Source: Xylanibacter oryzae DSM 17970
GTDB taxonomy: Bacteria > Bacteroidota > Bacteroidia > Bacteroidales > Bacteroidaceae
Direction: 5' to 3'
Length of the DNA stretch: 64,000 bases
NCBI RefSeq assembly: GCF_000585355.1
Contig: NZ_KK073873.1
Coordinates: 894,703-958,702 of the forward strand
The notes beneath the pieces are model-generated. The model had not been told where the DNA came from, searched no databases, and saw nothing but the letters and a program-made list of their open reading frames with translations. Of this stretch, positions 18,001 to 26,243 are shown in pieces. The position numbers were made by a program, and so were the translations under genes. Each line of letters begins with the position of its first letter. Within the stretch, counting starts at the first letter, position 1.

Positions 18001-18270
18001 ATCGAAAATGAAATGGTTTACTGGCCAAGTGAACAATGGCATCCGCAAGCACTTGATATGTTACATGAACATAAAATAGATATGGTTGTTAACATACCAA
18101 AAGATCTGACAGCGAGTGAGTTGGATAACGGATATAAGATTCGTAGAGCTGCTGTAGATCTAAATGTACCATTGATAACAAATAGTAGATTAGCAAGTGC
18201 GTTTATTTATGCATTCTGTACTGTTAAACTTGAAGATGTGGATATCAAGTCATGGGCTGAATATAAATAA
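15043..18270 (+). CDS. carB: Carbamoyl-phosphate synthase large subunit
   Basis: Makes carbamoyl phosphate from bicarbonate, ammonia and two ATP. The 1075-residue protein has the duplicated ATP-grasp layout: first half with GSGALKIGEAGEFDYSG, second half with GSGAYRIGSSVEFDWCG near residue 570. The C-terminal MGS-like allosteric domain starts around residue 945 (ILLSTGSAKQKAEML, YATGGTSKYL). Last gene of the 9.3-18.3 kb operon and closed by a strong terminator. Whether UMP or ornithine regulate it is not visible. Confidence 0.97.
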   Translation: MKDDNIKKVLLLGSGALKIGEAGEFDYSGSQALKALREEGIYTVLINPNIATVQTSEGVADQIYFLPVQPYFVERVIEKEHPDGILLAFGGQTALNCGVELFKSGVLEKYNVRVLGTPVQAIMDTEDRELFVDKLKEINVKTIKSEACEDLEHCRRAAAELGYPVIIRAAYALGGLGSGFCDNEDELNKLAEKAFAFSPQVLVEKSLKGWKEIEYEVVRDRYDNCITVCNMENFDPLGIHTGESIVIAPSQTLSNSEYHKLRALSIKIIRHIGIVGECNVQYAFDPKSEDYRVIEVNARLSRSSALASKATGYPLAFVAAKLGMGYGLFELKNSVTKTTSAFFEPALDYVVCKIPRWDLSKFHGVDRELGSSMKSVGEVMAIGRNFEEAIQKGLRMIGQGMHGYVENKELNIENIDESLQEPTDKRIFVISKAMHKGYTIDQIHDLTKIDKWFLQKLKHIIDIDEKLRKCTSVNVLDKYLLREAKVYGFTDFQIARAVGLEEEIHNMYKAGLVIRNLRKNYGITPVVKQIDTLAAEYPAQTNYLYVTYAGVTSDVKFENDKRSIVVIGSGAYRIGSSVEFDWCGVQALNTIRKEGYRSIMINYNPETVSTDYDMCDRLYFDELTFERVMDIIDLENPHGVIISTGGQIPNNMAIRLDDQCVPILGTSAKDIDNAEDRAKFSSMLTRNGIDQPEWSALTSMDDINVFIDKVGFPVLVRPSYVLSGAAMNVCSNEEELERFLKLAANVSEDHPVVVSRFIEHAKEVEMDAVAKDGDIIAYAISEHIEFAGVHSGDATIQFPPQKLYCETIRRIKRVSRQIAKELHISGPFNIQYLARENDIKVIECNLRASRSFPFVSKVLKINLIELATKVMLGIPVDKPNKNLFDLDYVGIKASQFSFNRLQKADPVLGVDMSSTGEVGCLGDDTTQALLTSMLSVGHRIPKKTILLSTGSAKQKAEMLDAAKMLVEHGYKIYATGGTSKYLKENGIENEMVYWPSEQWHPQALDMLHEHKIDMVVNIPKDLTASELDNGYKIRRAAVDLNVPLITNSRLASAFIYAFCTVKLEDVDIKSWAEYK

Positions 18271-18280
18271 AGAATAACAT

Positions 18281-18325
18281 AAAAACAAAATGGGGAGGTA
18301 ATAAAAGCCTCCCCATTTTGTTTTT
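18281..18325. terminator. Bidirectional terminator between carB and the Tat-redox operon
   Basis: An 18-bp stem (18281-18298 with 18308-18325) whose core is TGGGGAGG/CCTCCCCA, flanked by A-rich and T-rich arms, loop of 9. The strongest terminator in the window; it serves both convergent operons. Confidence 0.93.
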
Positions 18326-19730
18326 ATATATTCTTATTTTCTTTAAGCTGTTCTACAAATACATCAATATTTTGTAATTCTTTAGGTATATCTATACTCT
18401 GAGGGCAGTGAGGTTTGCATTGTCCACAGCCAATACAATGGTCCGCCTGTCTTAATTTGGGCACACTTCTATCCATTCCTATAAGAAATTCCCTACGATA
18501 CTTAATGTAATTAGGACTTCTAGTGTTTTGTGGCATGAGACCTTCATTCTGACATTTATTGTAATGCACAAAAATTCCGGGAATATCTACTCCATAAGGG
18601 CACGGCATACAGTATTTACAGTTGTTGCATGGTATTGTCTTGATATCCATCATCTTACAAGCTATATCCTCAAGGAATACTTTATCTGAATCTGTAAGTG
18701 GCTTGAGTGGACAATATGAAAGAAGATTATCCTTCAGGTGCTCCATATAAGTCATTCCACTTAATACCGTAAGTACGTCTTTGGGCGAAGCCGCATATCT
18801 GAAAGCCCATGAGGCAACAGAATGTTCCGGATCACGTTTTTTGATTTCATTAGCAAGTGGAACCGGTAAATTAGACAGTCGTCCACCCAAAAGTGGTTCC
18901 ATAATTATTGCAGGAATACCATTTTTGTCAAGTTCATTATAAAGATATTCAGCATCGGTATTAATATCATTTATTTCCTTGGCGTGTTTCCAGTCTATAT
19001 AATTAAGTTCTATTTGTGCAAAATCCCAATGATACTTATCGTTATTTGCTACTAACCAGTCAAAGACCTTGACATCTCCATGATAAGAGAATCCAAGGTT
19101 GCGTATTTTGCCTGTTTTACGTTTTTCAACAAGAAAATCTAGAATGCCATTATCTATATATCTCTTTTTGAAAGAATCCATACCATCCATACCTATTGCA
19201 TGCAGTAGGTAATAGTCTATGTAATCTACTTGCAAGTATTTAAGCGAGTCATTGAACATTTCAATGGATTTTTCACGCGTCTGAGTAGAAGGGTCGAAAT
19301 TAGATAGCTTTGTCGCGACATAATATTTATTCCGTGGATGCCTGTGAAGTGCTTTACCTGTAGCACTTTCGGAATTCCCCTGTGAATAAGCCGGAGAGGT
19401 ATCAAAATAGTTTACCCCGTGGTCAATGGCATAATCTACAAGTTTATTCAGAGCTACCTGATCTACAGGAGCTGTACTTTCCAATGATTGGTCTGACCCT
19501 ACTAGGGGAAGGCGCATCATACCAAATCCGAGTATTGATACTTTATCATTGGTATGTGGGTTTATGCGATATGTCATCTTTCCCTTAGGGGGTTCTACCT
19601 GTTCCTTATATAAATCAGCGTTTTTCTTAAGAGGATTTTTACATCCGGTCATTGCTGCAATAGCCCCGATAGAACCAGCACCAAATACTTTTAAAAATTT
19701 ACGTCTATTTATTTTATTAGAATCTTTCAT
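18324..19730 (-). CDS. Tat-exported aldo/keto reductase with C-terminal 2[4Fe-4S] ferredoxin domain
   Basis: A 468-residue protein. The N-terminus has a canonical twin-arginine signal (NRRKFLKV, Arg9-Arg10), a hydrophobic stretch, and a lipobox-like MTGC (Cys30), so it may be a Tat-translocated lipoprotein. Residues ~60-370 are an aldo/keto reductase barrel with family residues in NYFDTSPAYSQG, VATKL and YYLLHAIG. The C-terminus has Fe-S motifs CNNCKYCMPCPYGVDIP and CIGCGQCKPHCPQSIDIP. It is the last gene of tatA-tatC-polyferredoxin-AKR and is the obvious Tat substrate. Role inferred: an envelope redox enzyme fed by the polyferredoxin; substrate unknown. Confidence 0.88.
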   Translation of the reverse strand: MKDSNKINRRKFLKVFGAGSIGAIAAMTGCKNPLKKNADLYKEQVEPPKGKMTYRINPHTNDKVSILGFGMMRLPLVGSDQSLESTAPVDQVALNKLVDYAIDHGVNYFDTSPAYSQGNSESATGKALHRHPRNKYYVATKLSNFDPSTQTREKSIEMFNDSLKYLQVDYIDYYLLHAIGMDGMDSFKKRYIDNGILDFLVEKRKTGKIRNLGFSYHGDVKVFDWLVANNDKYHWDFAQIELNYIDWKHAKEINDINTDAEYLYNELDKNGIPAIIMEPLLGGRLSNLPVPLANEIKKRDPEHSVASWAFRYAASPKDVLTVLSGMTYMEHLKDNLLSYCPLKPLTDSDKVFLEDIACKMMDIKTIPCNNCKYCMPCPYGVDIPGIFVHYNKCQNEGLMPQNTRSPNYIKYRREFLIGMDRSVPKLRQADHCIGCGQCKPHCPQSIDIPKELQNIDVFVEQLKENKNI

Positions 19731-19742
19731 CTTATTGATAGT

Positions 19743-21236
19743 TTAAATTGTATGGTGTATTTCATGTCCCTCTACATAAATGGCTGAGAACGGACGAGCA
19801 GGGCATAGATTCTCGCATGCTCCACAGCCGATACAAATAGCCTCATTTACGGCAGGAACCATAATAGATTTTTCGTCATTAGGGTTTACCGGAACCATAG
19901 TTATGGCACCAGCCGGACAGTGGCGTGCGCAATTTCCACATGATTTATGGTCAGTTACTGGTATGCAATTTTTCTTTATCCATACAGCATGCCCCCTTTG
20001 TAAAGATGACTTGTAAGAGCGAGATATCGGTTTTATTGCTCCTGTAGGACAGACATGTGAACATCTAGTACACTCTATCCTGCAATATCCTCTCTCGTAA
20101 GACATTATGGGTTGCATAAGATGACTTAGGTCTGTAGAAGGTCTTAAAACTTCATTTGGACACTCTGAAACACAGAGTTGACAACCTGTACAATGTTTTG
20201 CCATGTTTTCTGCACTGATAGATCCGGGTGGCGTTAATGGAGTTTGTCGTTCAGGGGCAACTTTATTGACAATAACAGCCAAACCACCATCAACTTTCTT
20301 TTTGTTTTGTGCTAATGTTGCTGCAGTTGTTGCTATAGCAGCACTTAATAAGAACATTCGTTTTCCAGTATCTATAGACTCACCTGACTTATTTGATTCT
20401 CTTTCAGTATTTTCTCCTGTTTTATTGTGATTATAGTGAATTGCATCTTTATGGCATTTATCTATACAGTTTCCACATACTACACAACGACTGTAATCAA
20501 TCTTGTAATTCTTAAAATCTATACAAGATGCTTTACATCCTTTGGTACAGAGTCCACATTTGACACATTTGTCTTTTTCAATATGTATTTTTAACCACGA
20601 GAAACGAGATAGTATACCAAGAAATGTACCAACAGGGCATATCGTGTTACAATAAGTTCTTCCGTTACGCCATGCAAGTACTATAAGGATAACAAGCGTA
20701 GATACTGCGATTATAAATGTAGGCATACTCTTAATCCAAACATCTACATTGTAGAATGCGTAACTATCATAATGCTGTGCTATCGCTGCAAGCATATTGT
20801 TTACTAATTCGTAGATAGGTTGAATAAGGTTACTGGCAATTCTTCCAAACGATCCATAAGGATCCAATAAGGCTACTAATGAACCGAGACCTGAAAAGAA
20901 TGCTGCAATCATTATGATAAGCATCGTATAACGTAACCACGAAATAGCTTTTGAATAAGTGTATCGGTTTTTCTTTTTTATATTATGTATTTTCGCAATA
21001 GTATCCTGCAATATTCCTAATGGGCAAATTACTGAACAGTAAACACGCCCTAAAATCAATGTTAACAGGATTAATGCTACAATCACTACAGCGTTAACAG
21101 CTAAGATTGCTGGCATAAACTGAATTTTAGCCATCCAGCCCATCCAATGACGTATTGTACCTGTAAAGTCAAGAAACAACAGTGTCGTGAAAATGAAAAA
21201 GACTGTAGCAAGAGTTATTCTAACCTTTCGTATCAT
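19743..21236 (-). CDS. NapH/NapG-like fused membrane polyferredoxin
   Basis: A 497-residue protein. Residues 1-215 are a NapH/CcoG-type four- or five-helix membrane part with paired CxxxCP motifs (YCSVICP at 66-72, YCNTICP at 195-201). Residues 224-266 hold two [4Fe-4S] motifs (CVKCGLC, CVVCGNC). A hydrophobic segment at 294-309 is preceded by GKRMFLL (291-297), resembling a KR-type Tat motif. Residues 345-480 form a NapG-like four-cluster ferredoxin domain (CTGCQLCVSECP, CTRCSHVCP, CGNCARHCP, CIGCGACENLCP). The fusion suggests electrons pass from quinol through membrane and cytoplasmic clusters to an exported ferredoxin and then the AKR 12 bases downstream. Topology and direction of flow are inferred. 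Confidence 0.85.
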   Translation of the reverse strand: MIRKVRITLATVFFIFTTLLFLDFTGTIRHWMGWMAKIQFMPAILAVNAVVIVALILLTLILGRVYCSVICPLGILQDTIAKIHNIKKKNRYTYSKAISWLRYTMLIIMIAAFFSGLGSLVALLDPYGSFGRIASNLIQPIYELVNNMLAAIAQHYDSYAFYNVDVWIKSMPTFIIAVSTLVILIVLAWRNGRTYCNTICPVGTFLGILSRFSWLKIHIEKDKCVKCGLCTKGCKASCIDFKNYKIDYSRCVVCGNCIDKCHKDAIHYNHNKTGENTERESNKSGESIDTGKRMFLLSAAIATTAATLAQNKKKVDGGLAVIVNKVAPERQTPLTPPGSISAENMAKHCTGCQLCVSECPNEVLRPSTDLSHLMQPIMSYERGYCRIECTRCSHVCPTGAIKPISRSYKSSLQRGHAVWIKKNCIPVTDHKSCGNCARHCPAGAITMVPVNPNDEKSIMVPAVNEAICIGCGACENLCPARPFSAIYVEGHEIHHTI

Positions 21237-21247
21237 ATCGTATTAAA

Positions 21248-22024
21248 TTATTCTTTAATTTCTTTTGGTTTTGCAATTTTAACTATGAATATGCTGGCTT
21301 CATATAGTAACCAGATAGGTAGTGAGACGACAAACAATGTAAACGCATCAGTAGTAGGTGTTATTATAGCTGCTACAATTAATATTAACACAATAGCATG
21401 TCTCCTGTATTTTCTCATATATGAATCTGTAATAATCCCCATACGGGCCATTATCCAGCACATTACCGGCATTTCAAATATTACTCCCATTATCATATTC
21501 ATCATAAGCAGTGTGTCTATGTATGACTGAATCGTAAGCATATTGGCAACATCTGAACTAATCTGATATGTTCCCAGAAACTTTAATGTAAGTGGAAAAA
21601 TAAGGAAATAATTAAGTAACGTACCAATCATGAACATGATGTAAGCACTAGTTATCAGCCATAACGCATATCTTTTCTCGTTTGAATATAGCGCTGGTGA
21701 AACGAATCTGAATATCAGGTATAGTATGTAAGGCGATGCTAGTAGAACTCCAAAATAAATGGCTGTTCTTATGTGTATCATGAATTGCTCGGTTAGTCCT
21801 ATGTTCATTAGGTGTATGCTGAATGCTTCCACCCCGAGCAGCCTATAAGTGATAAAGTTACTGTTTCTTGGTGCTAATACCACAGAAAACATTAAGTCCT
21901 TCATACAGAATGCTATTGCCGATAGCAATATCGTGAATAATACAGCCCTGATGATGCAACTTCTTAGTTCATCAAGATGATCCCAAAATGTAGCAAGATC
22001 TGCTTTCCCGTCCTTAACGCTCAT
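21248..22024 (-). CDS. tatC: Twin-arginine translocase subunit TatC
   Basis: The receptor and core of the Tat pathway, which exports folded proteins. The 258-residue protein shows the family N-terminus ([18 protein letters not shown]), the periplasmic loop after helix 1, and six hydrophobic segments. The Glu/Asp-rich [16 protein letters not shown] and [15 protein letters not shown] motifs are recognisable. The ATG overlaps the tatA stop (ATGA, 22021-22024), indicating coupling. No tatB is present, as in other minimal TatA/TatC systems. Confidence 0.95.
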   Translation of the reverse strand: MSVKDGKADLATFWDHLDELRSCIIRAVLFTILLSAIAFCMKDLMFSVVLAPRNSNFITYRLLGVEAFSIHLMNIGLTEQFMIHIRTAIYFGVLLASPYILYLIFRFVSPALYSNEKRYALWLITSAYIMFMIGTLLNYFLIFPLTLKFLGTYQISSDVANMLTIQSYIDTLLMMNMIMGVIFEMPVMCWIMARMGIITDSYMRKYRRHAIVLILIVAAIITPTTDAFTLFVVSLPIWLLYEASIFIVKIAKPKEIKE

Positions 22025-22254
22025 TCTTTTTTGTTTCCATCATCGTTTTTGCTCTTGGTATCGTTTCCTTCTTCCTTTTTATCATTTTCTTCTTCTTTTT
22101 TATCGTTGTTGTTTTCAATACCATTCATACCATCTTTAAAACTCTTAATCCCCTTACCAAGACCTTTCATCAATTCAGGAATCTTCTTACCGCCGAACAA
22201 CAGTAATATTATAAGAGCGATAACTAATATCTCTTGTGCACCTAATCCGAACAT
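22021..22254 (-). CDS. tatA: Twin-arginine translocase subunit TatA
   Basis: The pore-forming single-span Tat component. 77 residues: a short N-terminus, one transmembrane helix ([21 protein letters not shown]), an amphipathic helix ([17 protein letters not shown]), and a low-complexity Lys/Glu/Asp/Asn tail. The FG-x-KKIPE hinge is diagnostic. First gene of the Tat-redox operon, with a good promoter 32 bases upstream. Confidence 0.95.
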   Translation of the reverse strand: MFGLGAQEILVIALIILLLFGGKKIPELMKGLGKGIKSFKDGMNGIENNNDKKEEENDKKEEGNDTKSKNDDGNKKE

Positions 22255-22285
22255 ATCAATATGATTTAAATTATTATTATAGCAG

Positions 22286-22316
22286 CAAAATTATAAAAAA
22301 AGACTTAAAGTACAAA
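22286..22316 (-). promoter_or_regulatory. Promoter of the tatA-tatC-polyferredoxin-AKR operon
   Basis: -7 TAATTTTG at 22286-22293, -33 TTTG at 22313-22316, spacer 19. Confidence 0.7.
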
Positions 22317-22454
22317 ATATAAATCATATTTTCTTTTTAATTATGCATGATGCCATTAAAATAATAAAAGATGAAGCTTGTCTTTTTTATAATAAGGTGT
22401 ATAGATAAGAGAAAAAAGTTTTTTTAAATCTTATGAAAAAAAGTCTCATAATAT

Positions 22455-22485
22455 TTTGGGAATTAAAAAAATATTAATACCTTTG
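22455..22485 (+). promoter_or_regulatory. tRNA-Asp promoter
   Basis: -33 TTTG at 22455-22458, 19-base spacer, -7 TACCTTTG at 22478-22485, continuing GCAACCGCA. This extended form recurs at every tRNA unit in the window. Confidence 0.8.
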
Positions 22486-22513
22486 CAACCGCAAAACAGA
22501 ATAGATACTATCA

Positions 22514-22587
22514 GGTGCGTTAGTTCAGTTGGTTAGAATGCCTGCCTGTCACGCAGGAGGTCACGAGTTCGAGTCTCGTACGCACCG
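22514..22587 (+). tRNA. tRNA-Asp (anticodon GUC)
   Basis: A 74-nt cloverleaf. Acceptor arms GGTGCGT and ACGCACC pair fully, the D-arm includes TAGTTCAGTTGGTTA, the anticodon stem CCTGC/GCAGG encloses CTGTCAC, and the T-arm has GTTCGAGTC. Discriminator G; CCA is not encoded. Followed directly by a terminator. Confidence 0.95.
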
Positions 22588-22588
22588 C

Positions 22589-22618
22589 AAAAACCTAAAG
22601 ATTAGTCTTTAGGTTTTT
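22589..22618 (+). terminator. tRNA-Asp terminator
   Basis: A 13-bp stem (22589-22601 with 22606-22618), loop TTAG, ending in TTTTT. Confidence 0.9.
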
Positions 22619-22659
22619 GTGTTTCTATATGTTTCAACCAATAATTTCTTATGAAAAAC

Positions 22660-23112
22660 AATGCCACTATGCCACTATCTATATAAATGATTGTGTATCA
22701 AATATTTATAATTATATAATATTATAAAAGCCTTCACCAAATGCCACTCTAATGCCACTGTCTATATGTGCATATTAAGTAAAGCTATGCTTTTGTATTG
22801 TTGGAGTATAGCTTTGACATGGTAATAACATAGCTATTGCAGTATTGGAGCATAGCTATTGTAGTGTTGGAGTATAGTTATTACATTTCATGGCATAACT
22901 ATTGACTTTATTCATAGTAGGTTTGCAGATATATAGTTTATGATATGTGCTTGTAGTACAAATGATTTTCTATTATATATAAATGAAAGTTTCGATAGAA
23001 TTTGAATGCAAATACCTGTATATAAATCATCAACAAGTTACAATAAAGTTGTAATATAATAGTAACTAAATACCAAATAAGTGGTACTTAAGTGGTATTT
23101 AGTGGTATTGTG
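22660..23112. repeat. Degenerate repeat region downstream of tRNA-Asp, no gene
   Basis: The 22619-23164 interval holds no credible coding region. ATGCCACT occurs at 22661-22668 and 22669-22676, and again at 22741-22748 and 22752-22759; each pair is followed by a TCTATAT-type string. A second unit, roughly GTATTGGAGTATAGCTATTG, is repeated about three times between 22795 and 22885. At 23080-23108 AGTGGTA recurs three times, close to the reverse complement of the first motif. The pattern and the position beside a tRNA 3' end suggest a decayed integrated element, but no integrase or exact att duplication is visible. Confidence 0.5.
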
Positions 23113-23164
23113 TTAACTCTGAAAAGTCGATAAACAAAAGGGTAGTGGTAAAGTGACGTTTATT

Positions 23165-24241
23165 TTATAATTTTCCTTTTGTACTAGGCAGTTCAAAGTG
23201 GTAAATATCTCTTCGTACAGCCATTTTAAGAGAACGCGCAAGAGCCTTGAATATTCCTTCAATTTTATGATGTTCGTTAGCTCCCTCTGCTTTAATATTT
23301 AGATTCATTTTAGCAGAATCACTTAGACTCTTAAAGAAGTGAATGAACATTTCTGTAGGCATTTCTCCTATTTTTTCTCTTTTGAATTCAGCGTCCCAAA
23401 CTAACCATGGCCGTCCACCGAAATCAATAGCAACCTGACATAGACAATCATCCATAGGCAGACAATAGCCATACCTTTCTATTCCACGTTTATCACCAAG
23501 TGCCTGCAGAATGCATTCACCAAGTGCTATGGCCGTATCTTCTATCGTATGGTGCTCGTCGACATATAAGTCTCCTTTAGTCTGAATGGTCAAGTCCATC
23601 ATGCCATGTTTGCCAATTTGTTCGAGCATATGATCAAAGAAACCTAGACCAGTTGATATATTGCATTTACCAGTACCGTCAAGATTTATTTTTATATAAA
23701 TATCAGTCTCTTTTGTGGTGCGCTTTACTTCTGCTATACGCTCACCGGCAAAAAGTATCTCTGCTATTTTGTCCCAAGTCATACCATCTTTGCCTAGTAT
23801 AAGTGATTTACATCCTATATTATCAGCAAATTTTCTATCAGTATCTCGGTCGCCTATTACATAACTACTAGACAAGTCATATTCTGGGTTGTTGATGTAT
23901 TTTTCTACTAATCCTGTATTAGGTTTACGAGTAGGGGCGTTATCGTTTGGAAAATGTCTGTCAATAAGAATCTCGTCAAAGGTAATGCCTTCTCCATCAA
24001 GGGTTTGAATTATAAAGTTTTGTACAGGCCAAAAAGTGTTTTCTGGAAAAGAGTTCGTACCTAGACCATCTTGATTTGATACCATTATGAATTCAAAATC
24101 TAATTTACTATGTATAAAACCTAGATTTTTGAACATGCCTTTAGTAAACTTGAGTTTATCAAATGAGTCTATTTGCTCATCTGCAGGTTCTTGGATAAGA
24201 GTACCGTCTCTGTCTATAAATAAAACCCTTTTCTTTTTCAT
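23165..24241 (-). CDS. hisB: Bifunctional histidinol-phosphatase / imidazoleglycerol-phosphate dehydratase
   Basis: Catalyses two steps of histidine synthesis. The 358 residues comprise an N-terminal HAD phosphatase ([11 protein letters not shown] at 8-18; [16 protein letters not shown]) and, from about residue 165, the dehydratase with its duplicated metal motifs [15 protein letters not shown] and [14 protein letters not shown] and GFFDHML. In the phosphatase, the zinc loop that carries three Cys in E. coli HisB reads [14 protein letters not shown], so the cysteines are gone and only the His remains. It begins one base after the stop of the upstream membrane-protein gene. No other his gene is adjacent. 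Confidence 0.95.
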   Translation of the reverse strand: MKKKRVLFIDRDGTLIQEPADEQIDSFDKLKFTKGMFKNLGFIHSKLDFEFIMVSNQDGLGTNSFPENTFWPVQNFIIQTLDGEGITFDEILIDRHFPNDNAPTRKPNTGLVEKYINNPEYDLSSSYVIGDRDTDRKFADNIGCKSLILGKDGMTWDKIAEILFAGERIAEVKRTTKETDIYIKINLDGTGKCNISTGLGFFDHMLEQIGKHGMMDLTIQTKGDLYVDEHHTIEDTAIALGECILQALGDKRGIERYGYCLPMDDCLCQVAIDFGGRPWLVWDAEFKREKIGEMPTEMFIHFFKSLSDSAKMNLNIKAEGANEHHKIEGIFKALARSLKMAVRRDIYHFELPSTKGKL

Positions 24242-24242
24242 T

Positions 24243-25175
24243 TTATTGTTCTATATTGTTTTCAAAATCTACCTTCTCTATTTTCTGTGTTTCTATTGAA
24301 CCATACATATAGTATATTGGGAATAAAAATGCAATTCCTGCATACTGAGCCATAAATGTTATTATAGATGAAACAATAAAGACAAGTATGCCAAAGTAGT
24401 TAGGGAGTCCGCTTGGATCACCTTCAAGTACTCCATTTTGTGATATGATATTTGCCTGGTGAATAACAAGTTCAGGCATATTAATAATAAGTACTGCTAT
24501 TGCTGTAATGAGCCATGAAAGAAAGATTACCGCAAATGAAAAGCCCCAATGGCTTATTCCATCTTTATATCCTTTAGTAATAACCGACCAAGAATGTGAT
24601 TTGTCTTCTATCATGTATTTTACCATAAGGAAAACGAATGGTAAATAAAAGATTAAGAACAGTATAAAGGATAATATTGATAATATTAAATATTTGTGCA
24701 TTGCAGGATCTGAAAATTGCAATGGTATCATTCTTATTGCAAAAAAACAGGTAGCGATGACAATAGGTGTATACAATAATATTGTCCAAACAAATAATTT
24801 GGAGCTCCTGATACTGAAATGGACGATACCTTTATATGCACCCTTTAGTGAGCAACGTGAATATGTACCCGTCTGTTTGTGCTGTTGGAACAGATAGAAT
24901 ATAATTCCAAACAGAATAAAAGATGATACGATTTCTAGTAATACTAAAATCGTATAAATTACAATCATGTGTACAGGTTCTATATGCCTAATCGTGGCGA
25001 TTAAGGAAAAACCAGATGCCTCGATGGCAGATTTTAATAAAGATACAATTAATACTAAAATCCATGTAGAACTGAATAACTTACGGAAATTATCAGTAAA
25101 CAGATTGTATCCAGCTTTGACGCATGCACTATAGCTGCGGCTCTTATACAATAGACAATTATCTTCTTTTTTCAT
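24243..25175 (-). CDS. Polytopic membrane protein of unknown function
   Basis: 310 residues with about six hydrophobic segments (near residues 35-55, 70-100, 125-150, 165-190, 215-240 and 265-290). No catalytic motif was recognised. It is transcribed from a -7 box TATCTTTG at 25207-25214 and ends one base before hisB, so the two are co-transcribed; a role in histidine synthesis is not implied by anything in the sequence. The layout recalls the DUF975-like or YIP1-like groups of membrane proteins, but assignment is unsure. Confidence 0.8.
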   Translation of the reverse strand: MKKEDNCLLYKSRSYSACVKAGYNLFTDNFRKLFSSTWILVLIVSLLKSAIEASGFSLIATIRHIEPVHMIVIYTILVLLEIVSSFILFGIIFYLFQQHKQTGTYSRCSLKGAYKGIVHFSIRSSKLFVWTILLYTPIVIATCFFAIRMIPLQFSDPAMHKYLILSILSFILFLIFYLPFVFLMVKYMIEDKSHSWSVITKGYKDGISHWGFSFAVIFLSWLITAIAVLIINMPELVIHQANIISQNGVLEGDPSGLPNYFGILVFIVSSIITFMAQYAGIAFLFPIYYMYGSIETQKIEKVDFENNIEQ

Positions 25176-25206
25176 TTATTTCCTAATATTTTATTCTAAT
25201 ACCGTG

Positions 25207-25235
25207 CAAAGATAGTAATTTTATTATTATCTTTG
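25207..25235. promoter_or_regulatory. Divergent -7 boxes between membrane protein/hisB and the Gfo/Idh gene
   Basis: TATCTTTG on the minus strand at 25207-25214 and TATCTTTG on the plus strand at 25228-25235 face away from each other within 29 bases. Neither has a good -33 element. Confidence 0.5.
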
Positions 25236-25259
25236 CATTAAAGAAATTAAAAATAAGGT

Positions 25260-26243
25260 ATGAAAATTATAAAATGGGGCTTTATCGGTTGTGGTGAGGT
25301 TACAGAGAAGAAGAGTGGCCCCGCATTCAATGAGGTTGAAGGTTCTACCGTTGTTGCTGTTACGAGTCGAAATGAGAATAAGGTACGCTCATACGCAGTA
25401 AAACATGGTATTAAGAAATGGTATACAGATCCTCTCGAACTTATTGATGACCCTGAAGTAAATGCGATATATATAGCGACTCCTCCATCTAGTCATGCAA
25501 CGTTTGCTATTATGGCGATGAAGGCCGGTAAACCTGTATATGTGGAAAAACCACTGGCGGCAAGTTATGAAGATTGTGCGCGTATAAATCAGGTTTCGGA
25601 AAAGACCGGAGTACCATGTTTCGTGGCTTATTATCGTAGGTATCTTCCATATTTTGAGCGCGTAAAGAAAATTATAAACGACGAATTAATCGGCAAAGTA
25701 CAGAATGTTCAGATTAGATTTGCCTGTCCTCCGAGAGATCTTGATTATAATTCTTCAAAAAGTCTGCCTTGGAGGTTGCAGCCAGATATAGCTGGAGGTG
25801 GATATTTTTACGACCTAGCCCCACATCAGTTGGACTTGATTCAGGATCTATTCGGCGTAATTACACAGGCTGACGGTATATGCGCTAATCGTGGCGGACT
25901 TTATACTACTGAAGACAGTGTAAGTGCGTGTTTCCGTTTTGAGAGTGGACTTCCAGGCAGTGCATCGTGGTGCTTTGTAGGTCATGAGAGTGCTAAGGAA
26001 GACAGAATAGAAGTGATTGGAGACAAAGGAATGTTAAGCTTTTCGGTATATAACTATGATCCTATACAGCTTATAACAACTGATGGTTCTACAAATATAG
26101 TTGTTCCAAATCCTTCTTATGTACAGTTGCCTATTATTAAATCGGTAATAGAGGATTTGCAGGGTATTGGTGTCTGTGCATGCACAAGCATATCGGCAAC
26201 GCCTGTTAACTGGGTTATGGATAGAATTTTAGGAAAGTTCTAG
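25260..26243 (+). CDS. Gfo/Idh/MocA family oxidoreductase
   Basis: A 327-residue NAD(P)-dependent dehydrogenase. The Rossmann fold opens KWGFIGCGEVTE, followed by IYIATPPSSHATFA and the catalytic-lysine motif VYVEKPLA around residue 96. The C-terminal alpha/beta domain contains GGGYFYDLAPHQLDLIQDLFG with the usual His. Substrate is unknown; relatives act on sugars, inositols or their glycosides. The next gene's ATG follows directly after its stop codon, so the genes are tightly linked. Confidence 0.88.
   Translation: MKIIKWGFIGCGEVTEKKSGPAFNEVEGSTVVAVTSRNENKVRSYAVKHGIKKWYTDPLELIDDPEVNAIYIATPPSSHATFAIMAMKAGKPVYVEKPLAASYEDCARINQVSEKTGVPCFVAYYRRYLPYFERVKKIINDELIGKVQNVQIRFACPPRDLDYNSSKSLPWRLQPDIAGGGYFYDLAPHQLDLIQDLFGVITQADGICANRGGLYTTEDSVSACFRFESGLPGSASWCFVGHESAKEDRIEVIGDKGMLSFSVYNYDPIQLITTDGSTNIVVPNPSYVQLPIIKSVIEDLQGIGVCACTSISATPVNWVMDRILGKF

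Noticed and set aside
22660..23112. CRISPR array
   Set aside because: Repeat units are short, diverged and unevenly spaced, with no cas genes in the window.
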